Positions 17,746 to 27,856 of a stretch of DNA of 64,000 nucleotides are shown here, in pieces. This DNA comes from Rhizobiales bacterium TNE-4. Its GTDB lineage: Bacteria > Pseudomonadota > Alphaproteobacteria > Rhizobiales > Beijerinckiaceae. How positions within the stretch are numbered: position 1 is the first letter of the stretch; each line of letters begins with the position of its first letter. Made by a program: the position numbers and the translations under genes. Location of the stretch: the NCBI GenBank assembly GCA_019083985.1, contig JAHRCV010000001.1, forward strand, positions 434,001 through 498,000. The letters run 5' to 3'. The notes below the pieces were generated by a model that saw nothing but the letters and a program-made list of their open reading frames with translations, had not been told where the DNA came from and made no database searches.

Positions 17746-17966
17746 TGAATGGCGAAAGCGGGCGGCTTATAGCACTGGTCGGGGCGGCCTGCACCTCGGC
17801 GCTCCCCCGTTTTGGAATAGCAGACCCGAGAATGAAGGATTATGTATTTTACCCAAGGGAAGCGCCCAAAGGTCGGCTTTCCCGGCTTCCTTGCGGCTCT
17901 CCGTTCAGCTAAAGATGCCGGTGCGGTCTTCGGGCCGGAACCTCATTCAAGGCAGTTTTTGACTTC

Positions 17967-18794
17967 ATGACGAACGCATCGGATCGCCGGTCTTCCATTC
18001 TTGCCGGCAAACGCGGGCTGATTATGGGCGTGGCCAACAATCGCTCGATCGCCTGGGGCATTGCCAAGGCAGCCCATGACCATGGGGCGGAGCTGGCTTT
18101 CACCTTTCAGGGCGAGGCTCTCGAAAAGCGCGTACGCCCGCTCGCAGCAGAGCTCGGCGCCCATGTCGTCGGCCATTGCGACGTGACGGATGCGGCCAGC
18201 ATCGACGCTGTGTTCGCCGAGGTCGAAAAGCTGTGGGGCAAGATCGACTTTCTCATCCATTGCATCGCCTTCTCCGACAAGGACGAATTGACCGGCCGCT
18301 ACGTCGACACGACGGAGGCCAATTTCAACCGGTCACTGAATATCTCGTGCTGGTCGTTCACGGCTGTCGCGCAGCGCGCGGAAAAGTTGATGACCGATGG
18401 CGGCACGCTTTTGACGCTGACTTATTATGGCGCTGAGAAATGGATGCCGCATTACAACGTCATGGGTGTCGCGAAAGCCGCGCTTGAGGCGTCGGTGCGC
18501 TATCTTGCGGCCGATCTTGGCCCGAAGAACATTCGCGTCAACGCCATTTCGGCCGGCCCCATCAAGACATTGGCGGCCTCGGGCATTGGCGATTTCCGTT
18601 ATATTCTGCGCTGGAATGAGTATAACGCGCCGCTGCGTCGCACAGTCACCATCGAGGAAGTGGGCGATACGGCAGCCTATCTCGTCTCCGATATGGGCCG
18701 CGGTATGACCGGCGAAGTTCTACATGTTGATGCGGGTTATCACGTCGTCGGCATGAAGAATCCGGAAGCGCCGGACATCACGCTCGAAAAGTGA
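17967..18794 (+). CDS. fabI: Enoyl-[acyl-carrier-protein] reductase (NADH), FabI type
   Basis: 275 residues. FabI signatures: GLIMGVANNRSIAWGIAKA, the catalytic Tyr-X6-Lys in HYNVMGVAKAALE, and SAGPIKTLAASGIGDF near the substrate loop. It catalyses the last reduction in each round of fatty acid elongation. The stop overlaps the GTG start of the histidine phosphatase gene by 4 bp. Confidence 0.94.
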   Translation: MTNASDRRSSILAGKRGLIMGVANNRSIAWGIAKAAHDHGAELAFTFQGEALEKRVRPLAAELGAHVVGHCDVTDAASIDAVFAEVEKLWGKIDFLIHCIAFSDKDELTGRYVDTTEANFNRSLNISCWSFTAVAQRAEKLMTDGGTLLTLTYYGAEKWMPHYNVMGVAKAALEASVRYLAADLGPKNIRVNAISAGPIKTLAASGIGDFRYILRWNEYNAPLRRTVTIEEVGDTAAYLVSDMGRGMTGEVLHVDAGYHVVGMKNPEAPDITLEK

Positions 18795-19369
18795 AGACGC
18801 TCTGGTTCATCCGTCACGGCGAGACCGATTGGAATCGCGAAGGCCGCCTTCAGGGTCAACGCGATATTCCGCTCAACGATCTTGGCCGTACGCAGGCTGT
18901 TGAAGCAGGCCGTCGGCTTGCAGCGGCCACGCCGGATGCTGGACGTCTGCCATGGCATGTCAGCCCGCTCGGCCGCACCATGGAAACGGCTATTCTTGCC
19001 CGCACCGCTATCGGTCTCGAGCCGCTTGGCTTTGTGACCGATGAGCGCCTCAAGGAACTGACTTTCGGCCGGTGGGAAGGACACACCTGGCACGATTTGA
19101 AAAAGCGTGAACGCGATCTCGCCCGCGCGCGCAAAGCCGACAAATGGAACTTCGTTCCGCCCGGTGGCGAGAGCTATGAATTGTTGGCCCACCGGATCGC
19201 GCCATGGCTGAGCGAGATGCCGCCTGAGGCGGTCGTCGTTGCCCATGGCGGAGTCGCACGGGTGCTCCTGACGATGATGGGTGGCGTCAAACCGGCCGAA
19301 GCGCCCTATCAGGACATTCGGCAGGGGGAAATCTTGCGGCTTGAAATGGGTTCTCACGTCTGGATTTGA
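18791..19369 (+). CDS. Histidine phosphatase (phosphoglycerate mutase-like)
   Basis: 192 residues from a GTG that overlaps the fabI stop (GTGA). It opens with the catalytic RHGETDWNREGRLQGQ, has the E in ERLKELTFGRWEG and the second His in VVVAHGGVARVLL. Broad family of phosphatases and mutases; substrate not assignable. Coupling to fabI suggests coexpression but not a shared pathway. Confidence 0.87.
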   Translation: MKTLWFIRHGETDWNREGRLQGQRDIPLNDLGRTQAVEAGRRLAAATPDAGRLPWHVSPLGRTMETAILARTAIGLEPLGFVTDERLKELTFGRWEGHTWHDLKKRERDLARARKADKWNFVPPGGESYELLAHRIAPWLSEMPPEAVVVAHGGVARVLLTMMGGVKPAEAPYQDIRQGEILRLEMGSHVWI

Positions 19370-19484
19370 GGACAAGCTGCCGCAGCGTGTGCAATTGCGG
19401 CTGGCATTCATGCAAGGTTAATCTGAGATCAATGAAAGTGCAGCCTCGCCATTCGCTGGGGAGCGAAGGCTGCCGGGGGCGGGA

Positions 19485-22400
19485 ATGACAGTTCAGACGG
19501 TGCATGGGGATGCCATGACAGGGCAGGCGCGCGCGTCTGCCATTTTGCGTGGCCCGTCCATGCCGGATTGCATCCGCAATGAATGCCTCTCCGAGATCTT
19601 CGAAGCCACTGTTGCTGCCCGTCCGCACCACATCGCCATGCGCGATGCAGGCCAAGCCCTGACCTATGCCGAGGTCAACCGCCGCGCCGAAGAGATCGCT
19701 GTTGGTCTTGTTGAAGCGGGCGCTGGACCAGGCCGCATCGTTGGCCTTTGGATGGCGCGCGGCATTGAACTGCTGATTGCTCAGATCGCCATTGCCAAAT
19801 CGGGTGCAGCTTGGCTCCCGTTTGATGCCGACGCACCGGTTGATCGCATTGCTGTGTGCCTTGGCGATGCCGAGGCGGTGGCGCTCCTCACATCAGATTG
19901 TTTTGCGCCGCGCGCGGACACCATGCCATGCCCCGTCGTGACGGCCAGCACGCTGCCCAAGGCGACGGCGCCGCTTGTGCCGGCGCGCCAGCGTGGTCTC
20001 ACGCCGGATGATTCCGCCTATCTCATCTACACATCAGGTTCGACCGGCGTGCCGAAAGGCATCGTCATCAGCCATCGCAACATCTGCCATTATCTGCGCG
20101 CAGGAAACGCGCTTTATGGGCTTAGGCCTGACGACGTGATGTTCCAAAGCGCGTCGGTGGCGTTCGATCTCTCGATGGAAGAGATTTGGATTCCGTATCT
20201 CGTCGGTGCGACGCTTGAGGTGGCAACGCCTGAACTCCTCGCCGATACCGATGCGCTTGCTGATTATCTGATCGCGCGTGGCGTCACAGCCATTGATACG
20301 GTGCCGACGCTTCTGTCGATGTTTTCGCGCGACGTGCCGTCGCTGCGGCTCGTCATTTTCGGTGGTGAGGCTTTGCCGCCATCCGTGATTGAGCGCTGGG
20401 CGAAGCCAGGCCGCACGATTTTCAACACTTACGGCCCGACTGAGGCTACAGTCGTCGCAACCGCCTGCAAGGTGGTTGCAGGCAAGCCTGTGTCCATCGG
20501 TACGCCGATACCGAATTATTCCTGCTACATTGTCGATGAGCAGATGCAGCTTTGCCCCCCGGGCGCGCAAGGCGAATTGCTGATTGGTGGCCCTGGTGTG
20601 GCGCGCGGTTATTTCAAGCGTGCCGAATTGACGGCTGAAAAATTCATCGACAATCCGTTCTTCGCCGAGAGTTACGATCCTATCCTTTATCGTTCGGGCG
20701 ATGCTGTCAGCCTGTCGCCAGACGGCGAAATTCTTTTCCATGGCCGCATTGACGATCAGGTCAAGATTCGCGGCTTCCGCGTGGAGCTTGGCGAAATCGA
20801 AACGCGCATCGATGCGCGGCCAGAAATTGCACAGGCCGCCGTCGTGCTGCGACAGGATGATGGGATTGACCGGCTCGTCGCGTTCCTCGTCCCTTATCCT
20901 GATGTCGTGATCGACCGAATGGTGCTACGGATGGCGTTGGCGCAAGATATGCCCGCCTATATGTTGCCGTCGCGCTTTGAGATTGTGGAGCGCTTGCCGC
21001 GCCTCACCTCGGGCAAGATCGACCGCAAGACGCTGAAAGCGGTCGCACTGGTGGCGGATGCGGCCGGTGAAGAACAAGAAGAGCCGCGGACGGAAACTGA
21101 AGCGCTGTTGCTTGATGCGGCGAAAACAGTCTTCACGGGGCAGACGATCCCGTTCGATGCGGATTTTTTCACCGATCTGGGCGGCCACTCCCTGCTTGCC
21201 GCGCGTTTCATCTCGGCCGTGCGTAAAAATGCAGGCCTTGAAGGGATGACGCTGCAGGACGTCTATGGTGCGCGTACGTTGCGGGCCATGGCGGAAAAGC
21301 TTGCGCATCAACGCGCCAGCGCACCGCGCGAGCGGCGCGACCTTTCGTTCACGCCACCCCCGCTATTGCGGCGTTTTCTATGCGGTCTCGGCCAGGCTTT
21401 GGCTTTGCCTTTCATTCTCGGTCTAATGACCGCGCAATGGCTTGGCATTTTCGTCAGCTACATGCTGATCACCGAAGAAGGCTCAAGCCTGCTGGTCGAA
21501 TTCATTTCGCTTGTTGCGATTTACATGGTCATCAATGTGGTGACCGTCTTCATCGCGATTGCCGGAAAATGGATCATCCTCGGCCGTACGAAGCCGGGCC
21601 GTTACCCGCTCTGGGGCCTTTATTATTACCGCTGGTGGTTGGTGCAGCGGCTCAATGGCCTGTCGCATATGAAATGGTTTCAGGCGACACCGATCATGCG
21701 GCTTTACCTACGCGCCTTAGGAGCCAAGATCGGCCGTGATGCTGTTCTGTCACATATCGATTCAGGCGCGTTTGACCTCGTCACCATTGGCGAGAATGTC
21801 TCGATCGGCCACAAAGTGGTGCTCGCGAATGCTGAGGTGATCGGCAACGAATTGGTGATTGGCACGGTCCACATTGAGCGCGATGCCTATATCGGCACGT
21901 CCTGCGTCGTCGGTCGCAATGCCGTGATCGGCGAAGGTGCAGAGCTCCTTGATCTCACGTCCCTGCCCGATAGCACGAAGGTCAATGCGTGGGAAAAATG
22001 GGATGGCTCGCCAGCCCGTAAGATCGGCATGGTCGACCGTGATCACTTGCCGCCCATGGCTGATGCGCCGCAAAGCCGCCGTCGTGCGCAACTCTTTGCG
22101 TATATCGTGGCGCTTCTTGTCCTGCCGCCGGTCAGCCTGATCCCGATTTTCCCGGGCTTTTATCTGTTCGATAAAATCGACTCGCTCATCTCTGCCTATT
22201 TCGATGTGAACTACCTTTACTATCTCCCGGCGCTGGCTTGGCCCGCTGCCATGGTGATGGTGTTCGTCACCGTGCTGCTGATCGCAGCCTTGCGCTGGAT
22301 CATCTTGCCTGTGGTTCGCGCCGGTACCTATTCCATTTATAGCTGGTTCTACACACGCAAATGGGTTGTGGCGCTTGCGACGGAAGTGACGCTAGAAACG

Positions 22401-23531
22401 CTGTCATCGCTGTTTGCGACCGTTTACATGCGCAATTGGTACCGCTTGATGGGAGCGAAAATCGGCAAGGATGCCGAGATCTCGTCCAATCTCGCTGGCC
22501 GTTACGATCTCACTGAAATTGGCGAGAAATGCTTTATCGCCGACGAAGTGACACTGGGCGATGAAGACATTCGCCGCGGTTACATGATGCTTGCGCCTGT
22601 GCGCACAGCCGCGCGCGTGTTCATCGGCAATGATGGGGTGGTCCCGCCGGGTGCGGATATTCCTGAAGGCACGCTGATCGGCATCAAATCGAAGCCGCCA
22701 GAAAACAGCGCCATCAAGCCGGGCGATACATGGTTCGGCACACCGCCCATTCATTTGCCCACGCGGCAGAAGGTCGATGGGATCGGCGCGAACTGGACTT
22801 ATGAGCCGTCCCGCTGGCGGCGATTGGGGCGTGGCGTCTTTGAAGCCTTCAATCTCTCTTTACCGTCGATGCTGTTCATCACTTGCGGCACGCTGGCGGT
22901 TGAAGTTTTCACGCCGTCGATCTTGGCCCGTGACTATTCAACCTTTATTCCGATGTTCCTGGCTGCGAGCGTGATCATCCCGATTGTGATGACGCTGGTT
23001 GTCGCCGGCATCAAATGGATTTTGATGGGCCGTTACGTTCCCACGATGAAGCCGATGTGGTCATGGTGGGCGATGCGCACCGAGGCTGTCGCGGTGATGT
23101 ATTGGGGGCTCGCTGGCAAAGTTCTGCTGGAGCATTTGCGCGGCACGCCCTTCTTGCCTTGGATCCTGCGTGTCTTCGGCACCAAGACGGGCAAGGGCAT
23201 CTATATGGATATGACCGATATCACCGAGTTCGACTGCGTGACGATTGGTGATTATGCGACGCTGAACTGCCTCTCAGCGCTCCAGACCCATCTTTATGAA
23301 GACCGTGTGATGAAGGTCGGCCGGGTCCAGCTGGGCCAGGGGGTCATGGTCGGCGCGCTCTCGACCGTGCTCTACGACACCCATATTGGCGATTATGTCC
23401 GATTAAGCCCGCTGACCGTGGTGATGAAGGGCGAGGCGCTCCCCGCCAACACGGAATGGGCGGGCGCTCCGGCTGTGCCGGCTGTCGCAGCCCCCGCCGA
23501 AGCCGATCCGGCTGTTCAGGCCGCTGCCTGA
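19485..23531 (+). CDS. Pls/PosA-family membrane NRPS (A-T plus membrane C-terminal domains)
   Basis: 1348 residues. Adenylation domain at about 30-530: YTSGSTGVPKG, FDLSMEEIW with Asp228, NTYGPTEATV, YRSGDAV, core Lys511 in SGKIDRK. A thiolation domain follows with Ser569 in DLGGHSLL. From about 600 to the end are three related blocks, each a pair of membrane helices plus a left-handed beta-helix/hexapeptide-like segment (for example LRALGAKIGRDAVLS, LMGAKIGKDAEISS, VFGTKTGKGIYMD). No condensation or thioesterase domain is present. This is the layout of epsilon-poly-lysine synthetase (Pls) and PosA, in which the C-terminal tunnel makes peptide bonds iteratively. Aligning pocket positions by eye gives D-L-E-D-I-G-T-V-V-K, with two acidic residues, suggesting a basic amino acid. 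The product is unknown. Confidence 0.88.
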   Translation: MTVQTVHGDAMTGQARASAILRGPSMPDCIRNECLSEIFEATVAARPHHIAMRDAGQALTYAEVNRRAEEIAVGLVEAGAGPGRIVGLWMARGIELLIAQIAIAKSGAAWLPFDADAPVDRIAVCLGDAEAVALLTSDCFAPRADTMPCPVVTASTLPKATAPLVPARQRGLTPDDSAYLIYTSGSTGVPKGIVISHRNICHYLRAGNALYGLRPDDVMFQSASVAFDLSMEEIWIPYLVGATLEVATPELLADTDALADYLIARGVTAIDTVPTLLSMFSRDVPSLRLVIFGGEALPPSVIERWAKPGRTIFNTYGPTEATVVATACKVVAGKPVSIGTPIPNYSCYIVDEQMQLCPPGAQGELLIGGPGVARGYFKRAELTAEKFIDNPFFAESYDPILYRSGDAVSLSPDGEILFHGRIDDQVKIRGFRVELGEIETRIDARPEIAQAAVVLRQDDGIDRLVAFLVPYPDVVIDRMVLRMALAQDMPAYMLPSRFEIVERLPRLTSGKIDRKTLKAVALVADAAGEEQEEPRTETEALLLDAAKTVFTGQTIPFDADFFTDLGGHSLLAARFISAVRKNAGLEGMTLQDVYGARTLRAMAEKLAHQRASAPRERRDLSFTPPPLLRRFLCGLGQALALPFILGLMTAQWLGIFVSYMLITEEGSSLLVEFISLVAIYMVINVVTVFIAIAGKWIILGRTKPGRYPLWGLYYYRWWLVQRLNGLSHMKWFQATPIMRLYLRALGAKIGRDAVLSHIDSGAFDLVTIGENVSIGHKVVLANAEVIGNELVIGTVHIERDAYIGTSCVVGRNAVIGEGAELLDLTSLPDSTKVNAWEKWDGSPARKIGMVDRDHLPPMADAPQSRRRAQLFAYIVALLVLPPVSLIPIFPGFYLFDKIDSLISAYFDVNYLYYLPALAWPAAMVMVFVTVLLIAALRWIILPVVRAGTYSIYSWFYTRKWVVALATEVTLETLSSLFATVYMRNWYRLMGAKIGKDAEISSNLAGRYDLTEIGEKCFIADEVTLGDEDIRRGYMMLAPVRTAARVFIGNDGVVPPGADIPEGTLIGIKSKPPENSAIKPGDTWFGTPPIHLPTRQKVDGIGANWTYEPSRWRRLGRGVFEAFNLSLPSMLFITCGTLAVEVFTPSILARDYSTFIPMFLAASVIIPIVMTLVVAGIKWILMGRYVPTMKPMWSWWAMRTEAVAVMYWGLAGKVLLEHLRGTPFLPWILRVFGTKTGKGIYMDMTDITEFDCVTIGDYATLNCLSALQTHLYEDRVMKVGRVQLGQGVMVGALSTVLYDTHIGDYVRLSPLTVVMKGEALPANTEWAGAPAVPAVAAPAEADPAVQAAA

Positions 23532-23616
23532 GGTTTGCCCGCCCGCAAGGGCTGATTTTCGGTTCCGCTGACGCTCTCCGTTCCACTCCAGCCAAAAGTG
23601 CGTTAGAGGGACGACC

Positions 23617-24729
23617 ATGTCGCACAATAGCTTCGGTCACCTCTTCCGCGTCACAACCTTTGGCGAGAGCCACGGGCCCGCTCTGGGCTGCGTCGTCGAT
23701 GGCTGCCCGCCGCGCCTCACGCTGGAGGAAGCGGACATCCAATCCGAGCTCGACCGGCGTCGGCCCGGCCAGTCGCGCTTTACCACGCAACGGCAGGAGC
23801 CCGATCAGGTGCGCATTCTGTCGGGCGTGTTCCGCGAGGGTGAAGGCCCACAGCTCACCACCGGCACACCGATTGCGCTTCTGATCGAGAATGTCGATCA
23901 GCGCAGCAAAGACTATGGCGAGATCAAAGATCGCTATCGTCCCGGCCATGCCGATTACGCCTATGACGTGAAATATGGCATCCGTGATTATCGCGGCGGC
24001 GGCCGATCCTCAGCGCGCGAGACAGCCGCGCGTGTGGCGGCGGGCGCGATTGCGCGCAAGATCCTCGAGGGCGTCACCATTCGCGGCGCGCTTGTGCAAA
24101 TTGGTCCGCACAAGATCGACCGTTCGCGTTGGGACTGGGATGAAGTCGCGCGTAACCCCTTCTTTTGCCCCGATGCGCTAAAGGCCGATTTCTACGCCGA
24201 TTATCTCGATGGCATTCGCAAGAGCGGCTCCTCCATTGGCGCCGTGATTGAAGTGGTCGCCGAAGGCGTCAAGCCGGGCCTTGGTGCGCCGATCTATGGC
24301 AAACTCGACTCTGATATTGCTGCGGCCTTCATGAGCATCAATGCCGTGAAGGGCGTCGAGATCGGGGCGGGTTTCGAAGCCGCCGAACTCACCGGTGAAC
24401 AAAATGCCGACGAGATGCGGCGTGGCAATGACGGCCCGCATTTTCTCTCGAATAGTGCAGGCGGCATTCTCGGCGGCATTTCGACCGGCCAGCCGATTGT
24501 CGCGCGCTTTGCCGTCAAGCCGACCTCATCCATCCTGACAACCCGGCAGAGTGTTGATCGCTACGGCCATGAAGTCGACGTCATGACCAAAGGTCGTCAC
24601 GATCCATGTGTTGGCATTCGTGCCGTTCCGGTTGGCGAGGCCATGATGGCTTGTGTGCTGGCTGACCATCTGCTGCGTCATCGTGCGCAAAACGGCGAAG
24701 GTGCGTCCTGGCCGTTTGCGCGCGTGTGA
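23617..24729 (+). CDS. aroC: Chorismate synthase
   Basis: 370 residues. AroC signatures present: [18 protein letters not shown], the [21 protein letters not shown] segment (split in text: [17 protein letters not shown]), and near the C-terminus [15 protein letters not shown]. It makes chorismate from EPSP using reduced FMN, the last step of the shikimate pathway. The ribB gene follows directly. Confidence 0.96.
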   Translation: MSHNSFGHLFRVTTFGESHGPALGCVVDGCPPRLTLEEADIQSELDRRRPGQSRFTTQRQEPDQVRILSGVFREGEGPQLTTGTPIALLIENVDQRSKDYGEIKDRYRPGHADYAYDVKYGIRDYRGGGRSSARETAARVAAGAIARKILEGVTIRGALVQIGPHKIDRSRWDWDEVARNPFFCPDALKADFYADYLDGIRKSGSSIGAVIEVVAEGVKPGLGAPIYGKLDSDIAAAFMSINAVKGVEIGAGFEAAELTGEQNADEMRRGNDGPHFLSNSAGGILGGISTGQPIVARFAVKPTSSILTTRQSVDRYGHEVDVMTKGRHDPCVGIRAVPVGEAMMACVLADHLLRHRAQNGEGASWPFARV

Positions 24730-24746
24730 TTTCCGGAGAATTTTTC

Positions 24747-25820
24747 GTGCCCCATACCGTCACTGAAGCCATTGAAGCGATCAAGCGCGGCGAACTTGTC
24801 ATCGTCACGGACGATGACGATCGTGAGAATGAAGGCGATTTGATTTGCGCAGCTTCGCTCTGCACGCCGGAAATGATGGCCTTCATCATTCGCAATACGT
24901 GCGGCATTGTTTGCGCGCCGGTGACAGCAGCAGAAGCACGTCGCCTGCATCTCCAGCCTATGGTGGCGATGAATGACGCACCGCTCGGCACGGCTTTTAC
25001 CGTTTCAGTGGATGTGAAACACGGTTTGACGACGGGCATCTCGGCCGAGCAGCGTTCCAACACCGTGCGCGCTTTGGCGAATGGCAATATGGGTGCCAAT
25101 GATTTTGTGCGTCCGGGCCATGTGTTTCCGCTGGTCGCACGCGATGGTGGTGTTCTGATGCGCTCAGGCCATACGGAAGCCGCAGTCGATTTGTGCAAAT
25201 TGGCGGGCTTGCCGCCAGTGGGTGTCATTTGCGAACTCGCCAATGATGACGGCACTGTTATGAAAGGTCCGCAGATCGACGCTTTTGCCGACAAGCACAA
25301 GCTGCGCAAGATTTCCGTTGCTGACCTGATCGCCTACCGGCAGGCGCGCGAGAAACTCGTCGAGCGTGTCGCAACATTTCCAGTGAAGACGGAAATTGGT
25401 GAATTGACCGGCTACGCCTATGCGACGCCGTTCGATCCGGTCAATCATTTTGCCTTCGTCTTTGGCGAGATCGGCGATGGCAAAACCATGCTGACCCGGT
25501 TGCACCGTGCCAATGTGATTGCGGATACGTTTGGCGGCGGCAAAGCGATTAGCACGGCGTTGCAGCGCTTCAAAGCGTCAGGGCGCGGCGTGCTTGTCTA
25601 TTTGCGCGATGGGACAGCGGGTGTGCCGCTGCAAACCATCGAAGGTGAAACGGCCTCTGAAGATGCGCGCCAGAAGCAATGGCGTGAAGTTGGCTTGGGC
25701 GCACAGATCCTGCGCGATCTCGGCGTGTCGTCGATCGTTAATCTCTCATCGAAGTCGCGCTCGTTTGTCGGGCTTGGCGGGTTTGGGATTGAGATCGTGA
25801 AAACCGAGCCGCTGGAATAA
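24747..25820 (+). CDS. ribB: 3,4-dihydroxy-2-butanone 4-phosphate synthase with degenerate GTP cyclohydrolase II-like domain
   Basis: 357 residues from the GTG at 24747, chosen because GGAG ends eight bases upstream; a GTG at 24726 overlapping the aroC stop is the alternative. The N-terminal ~200 residues are a good RibB domain (DDDDRENEGDL, HTEAAVDLCKLAGL). The C-terminal ~150 residues follow the GTP cyclohydrolase II fold, but the region expected to hold the three zinc-binding cysteines reads LHRANVIADTFGGGKA with none. So it probably makes only the butanone phosphate for riboflavin, like RibBX-type proteins. Confidence 0.9.
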   Translation: MPHTVTEAIEAIKRGELVIVTDDDDRENEGDLICAASLCTPEMMAFIIRNTCGIVCAPVTAAEARRLHLQPMVAMNDAPLGTAFTVSVDVKHGLTTGISAEQRSNTVRALANGNMGANDFVRPGHVFPLVARDGGVLMRSGHTEAAVDLCKLAGLPPVGVICELANDDGTVMKGPQIDAFADKHKLRKISVADLIAYRQAREKLVERVATFPVKTEIGELTGYAYATPFDPVNHFAFVFGEIGDGKTMLTRLHRANVIADTFGGGKAISTALQRFKASGRGVLVYLRDGTAGVPLQTIEGETASEDARQKQWREVGLGAQILRDLGVSSIVNLSSKSRSFVGLGGFGIEIVKTEPLE

Positions 25821-25830
25821 TGATCGGCGC

Positions 25831-26763
25831 TCACGCGCCCTTCATGAGCGTCATCACATGGGCAGCGACTGAGCGGGACAGGCCTTCAAGGTCATAGCCG
25901 CCTTCCATTAGTGAGACGACGCGGCCATCGGCCGTTTTGTCAGCAATCTCCATCAATTGCGCCGTTGCCCAGCCGAAATCCGCTTCCGTCAGATTGAGAT
26001 TGGCGAGCGGGTCGCGCAAATGCGCATCGAACCCTGCTGAGATGATGATGAGGTCAGGCTTGAACGTCATCACGCGCGGCAGAAGCGCCACTTCAAACGC
26101 CTCGCGAAACTCAGGCCCACCATCGCCTGCGCGCATCGGCACATTGACGATCGTGTTGTGTTCGCCCGTTTCGCTTGCGGCTCCTGTGCCGGGATAAAGC
26201 GGCATCTCATGCGTCGAGCAATACATCACGCTCGGATCATTCCAGAAGATGTCCTGCGTACCATTGCCGTGGTGCACATCCCAATCGATGATCGCGACAC
26301 GTTCGACGCCATATTTCGCCTGCGCGTAACGCGCGGCGACAGCCGCATTGTTGAAAAAGCAGAAGCCCATCGCGGTGGCGTGTTCAGCATGATGGCCCGG
26401 CGGCCGAATGGCGCAGAAGGCATTGTTGACGAGCTTCTGCATCACTTCATCGACCGCCATGACGGAGGCGCCCGCGCCGCGCAGCACGGCTTCCCACGTC
26501 CCGGGCGACATCGAGGTGTCGTCGTCGATCTGTACCGTGCCATGGGTTGGCGCGGCTTGTTCGAGCGCGTCGAAATAGCTTTCAGGATGGGCGCGGATGA
26601 TGTCAGCCCGTTCCGCCAGAGGCGCGCTTTCGCGGATCAACGGTTGGAACCGTTCATGTTCCAGAATGCGCTCGACAGCCCTGATCCGGTCCGGCCGTTC
26701 GGGATGGCCATGCGGTGTTTCATGGTGGACGAAGCAGGGATGCGAAATCAGAAGTGTGCCCAA
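25831..26763 (-). CDS. Histone-deacetylase-family deacylase (AcuC/AphA-like)
   Basis: 310 residues. HDAC-family residues: RPPGHHAEHATAMGFCFFNN (tandem His), DWDVHHGNGTQDIF (metal Asp/His), SAGFDAH and the late GGYDLEGL with Tyr. A zinc amidohydrolase acting on acetylated lysine, polyamine or small-molecule substrates. It is convergent with ribB (10 bp apart). Substrate unknown. Confidence 0.9.
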   Translation of the reverse strand: MGTLLISHPCFVHHETPHGHPERPDRIRAVERILEHERFQPLIRESAPLAERADIIRAHPESYFDALEQAAPTHGTVQIDDDTSMSPGTWEAVLRGAGASVMAVDEVMQKLVNNAFCAIRPPGHHAEHATAMGFCFFNNAAVAARYAQAKYGVERVAIIDWDVHHGNGTQDIFWNDPSVMYCSTHEMPLYPGTGAASETGEHNTIVNVPMRAGDGGPEFREAFEVALLPRVMTFKPDLIIISAGFDAHLRDPLANLNLTEADFGWATAQLMEIADKTADGRVVSLMEGGYDLEGLSRSVAAHVMTLMKGA

Positions 26764-26940
26764 GGCGACCTCAAGAAGGGTAGGTGAGGGGGCTCATCAT
26801 AACCCCGGGGATGGCTCCGTCCACGTCGTAGGATTGCGTGCCCCTTTGTGCTATCGCGGTGCAAATCGGGTCCCCGGCAGCTTTTTATTAACCGTAAAGG
26901 GCGATCCATAGCATGTCGTCCGCTCACCTTAAGAACAGTC

Positions 26941-27525
26941 ATGATTCGTCGTCTTGCTTCTCTCATGTTCGCCGGCCTCGCGCTCGCTGCCTGCCGGTAT
27001 GAACCGGTGCCCGAACCCGCGCTCAGTGCCAAGGATCAGGCGGTGCTGGCCTATGCGCCGACTGCCGAAGTCCATCTGCCCTTCGAGCGTTACAAGATCG
27101 ACAATCCGACCGGCGAACAGCCCGGCACCATCGTTGTCGATACGAAGAACAAGTTCCTCTATTGGATCGAGCCGAACGGCAAAGCCATCCGCTATGGCGT
27201 GACTGTGGGCGACGAGGCGTTCGGTTGGGCTGGTGAGGCCAAGATCCAGCGCAAAGCTGAATGGCCGGATTGGACACCGCCGCCGGAAATGGTGAAGCGC
27301 TGGCCGCATGTGAAATTCACCAAGGGTGGGCCGGAAAACCCCCTCGGCGCACGCGCCCTCTATCTCTACGACAATGGCCGGGACACGCTCTATCGCATCC
27401 ATGGCACCAATGAGCCGGAGAAGATCGGCCAAGCCGTTTCCTCAGGCTGCATCCGGATGCGGAACATCGACGTGATCGATCTTTACAGCCGCGTGCCGAT
27501 GGGTACGCGTGTGGTCGTTCTCTGA
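26941..27525 (+). CDS. L,D-transpeptidase lipoprotein (YkuD/ErfK family)
   Basis: 194 residues from the ATG at 26941. An N-terminal signal ends in a lipobox LAAC with Cys18, so it is probably a lipoprotein. The YkuD catalytic motif is present with His154 ([10 protein letters not shown]) and Cys170 (SSGCIRMRN). Such enzymes crosslink peptidoglycan 3-3 or attach proteins to it. Alphaproteobacteria of this order carry many paralogs. Followed by a strong bidirectional terminator. Confidence 0.92.
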   Translation: MIRRLASLMFAGLALAACRYEPVPEPALSAKDQAVLAYAPTAEVHLPFERYKIDNPTGEQPGTIVVDTKNKFLYWIEPNGKAIRYGVTVGDEAFGWAGEAKIQRKAEWPDWTPPPEMVKRWPHVKFTKGGPENPLGARALYLYDNGRDTLYRIHGTNEPEKIGQAVSSGCIRMRNIDVIDLYSRVPMGTRVVVL

Positions 27526-27548
27526 GGCGAAGGCCTCGCTGAAACGTC

Positions 27549-27573
27549 AAAGGGGCCCAAGAGGCCCCTTTTT
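27549..27573. terminator. Bidirectional Rho-independent terminator
   Basis: Stem AAAGGGGCC with GGCCCCTTT (27549-27557 and 27563-27571), loop CAAGA. It has T-runs for both directions. It ends the L,D-transpeptidase gene on plus and the 57-residue gene on minus, whose stop is 5 bp away. Confidence 0.88.
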
Positions 27574-27577
27574 CATG

Positions 27578-27751
27578 TCAGTGCCATTCGGCCTTCACGC
27601 CCGGCGGCATAGCGCGGGCCGGTTCAGGCTTGGCTTTTGGCTTCATGATTTCCGCCGCTGCGGCCACCGATTGGATGCCAATCGGCCGGAAATCCTGCGG
27701 CTTGTCTTTAGGCTCAGGCGAGGCAGGCGTCATGCGTGGATGGGGTGACAT
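27578..27751 (-). CDS. Small Pro/Lys-rich protein, 57 residues
   Basis: Minus-strand frame of 57 codons, ATG at 27751 with GAGGG eight bases upstream, and stop five bases before a shared terminator. The protein starts MSPHPRMTPASPEPKDKP and ends PPGVKAEWH. It is rich in Pro, Ala and Lys, with no signal peptide or membrane segment. Not recognised. The good ribosome binding site and the terminator fit support a real gene. Confidence 0.6.
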   Translation of the reverse strand: MSPHPRMTPASPEPKDKPQDFRPIGIQSVAAAAEIMKPKAKPEPARAMPPGVKAEWH

Positions 27752-27856
27752 GGTACGTTTCCCTCGGGCGCGACCGTCTTAAGCGATCGCTTACGTTAAG
27801 AGATGGCACCTTCTCCCGCGCTGGCAAGGCAAAGACGTGGAAAAATTACGTCAAAA

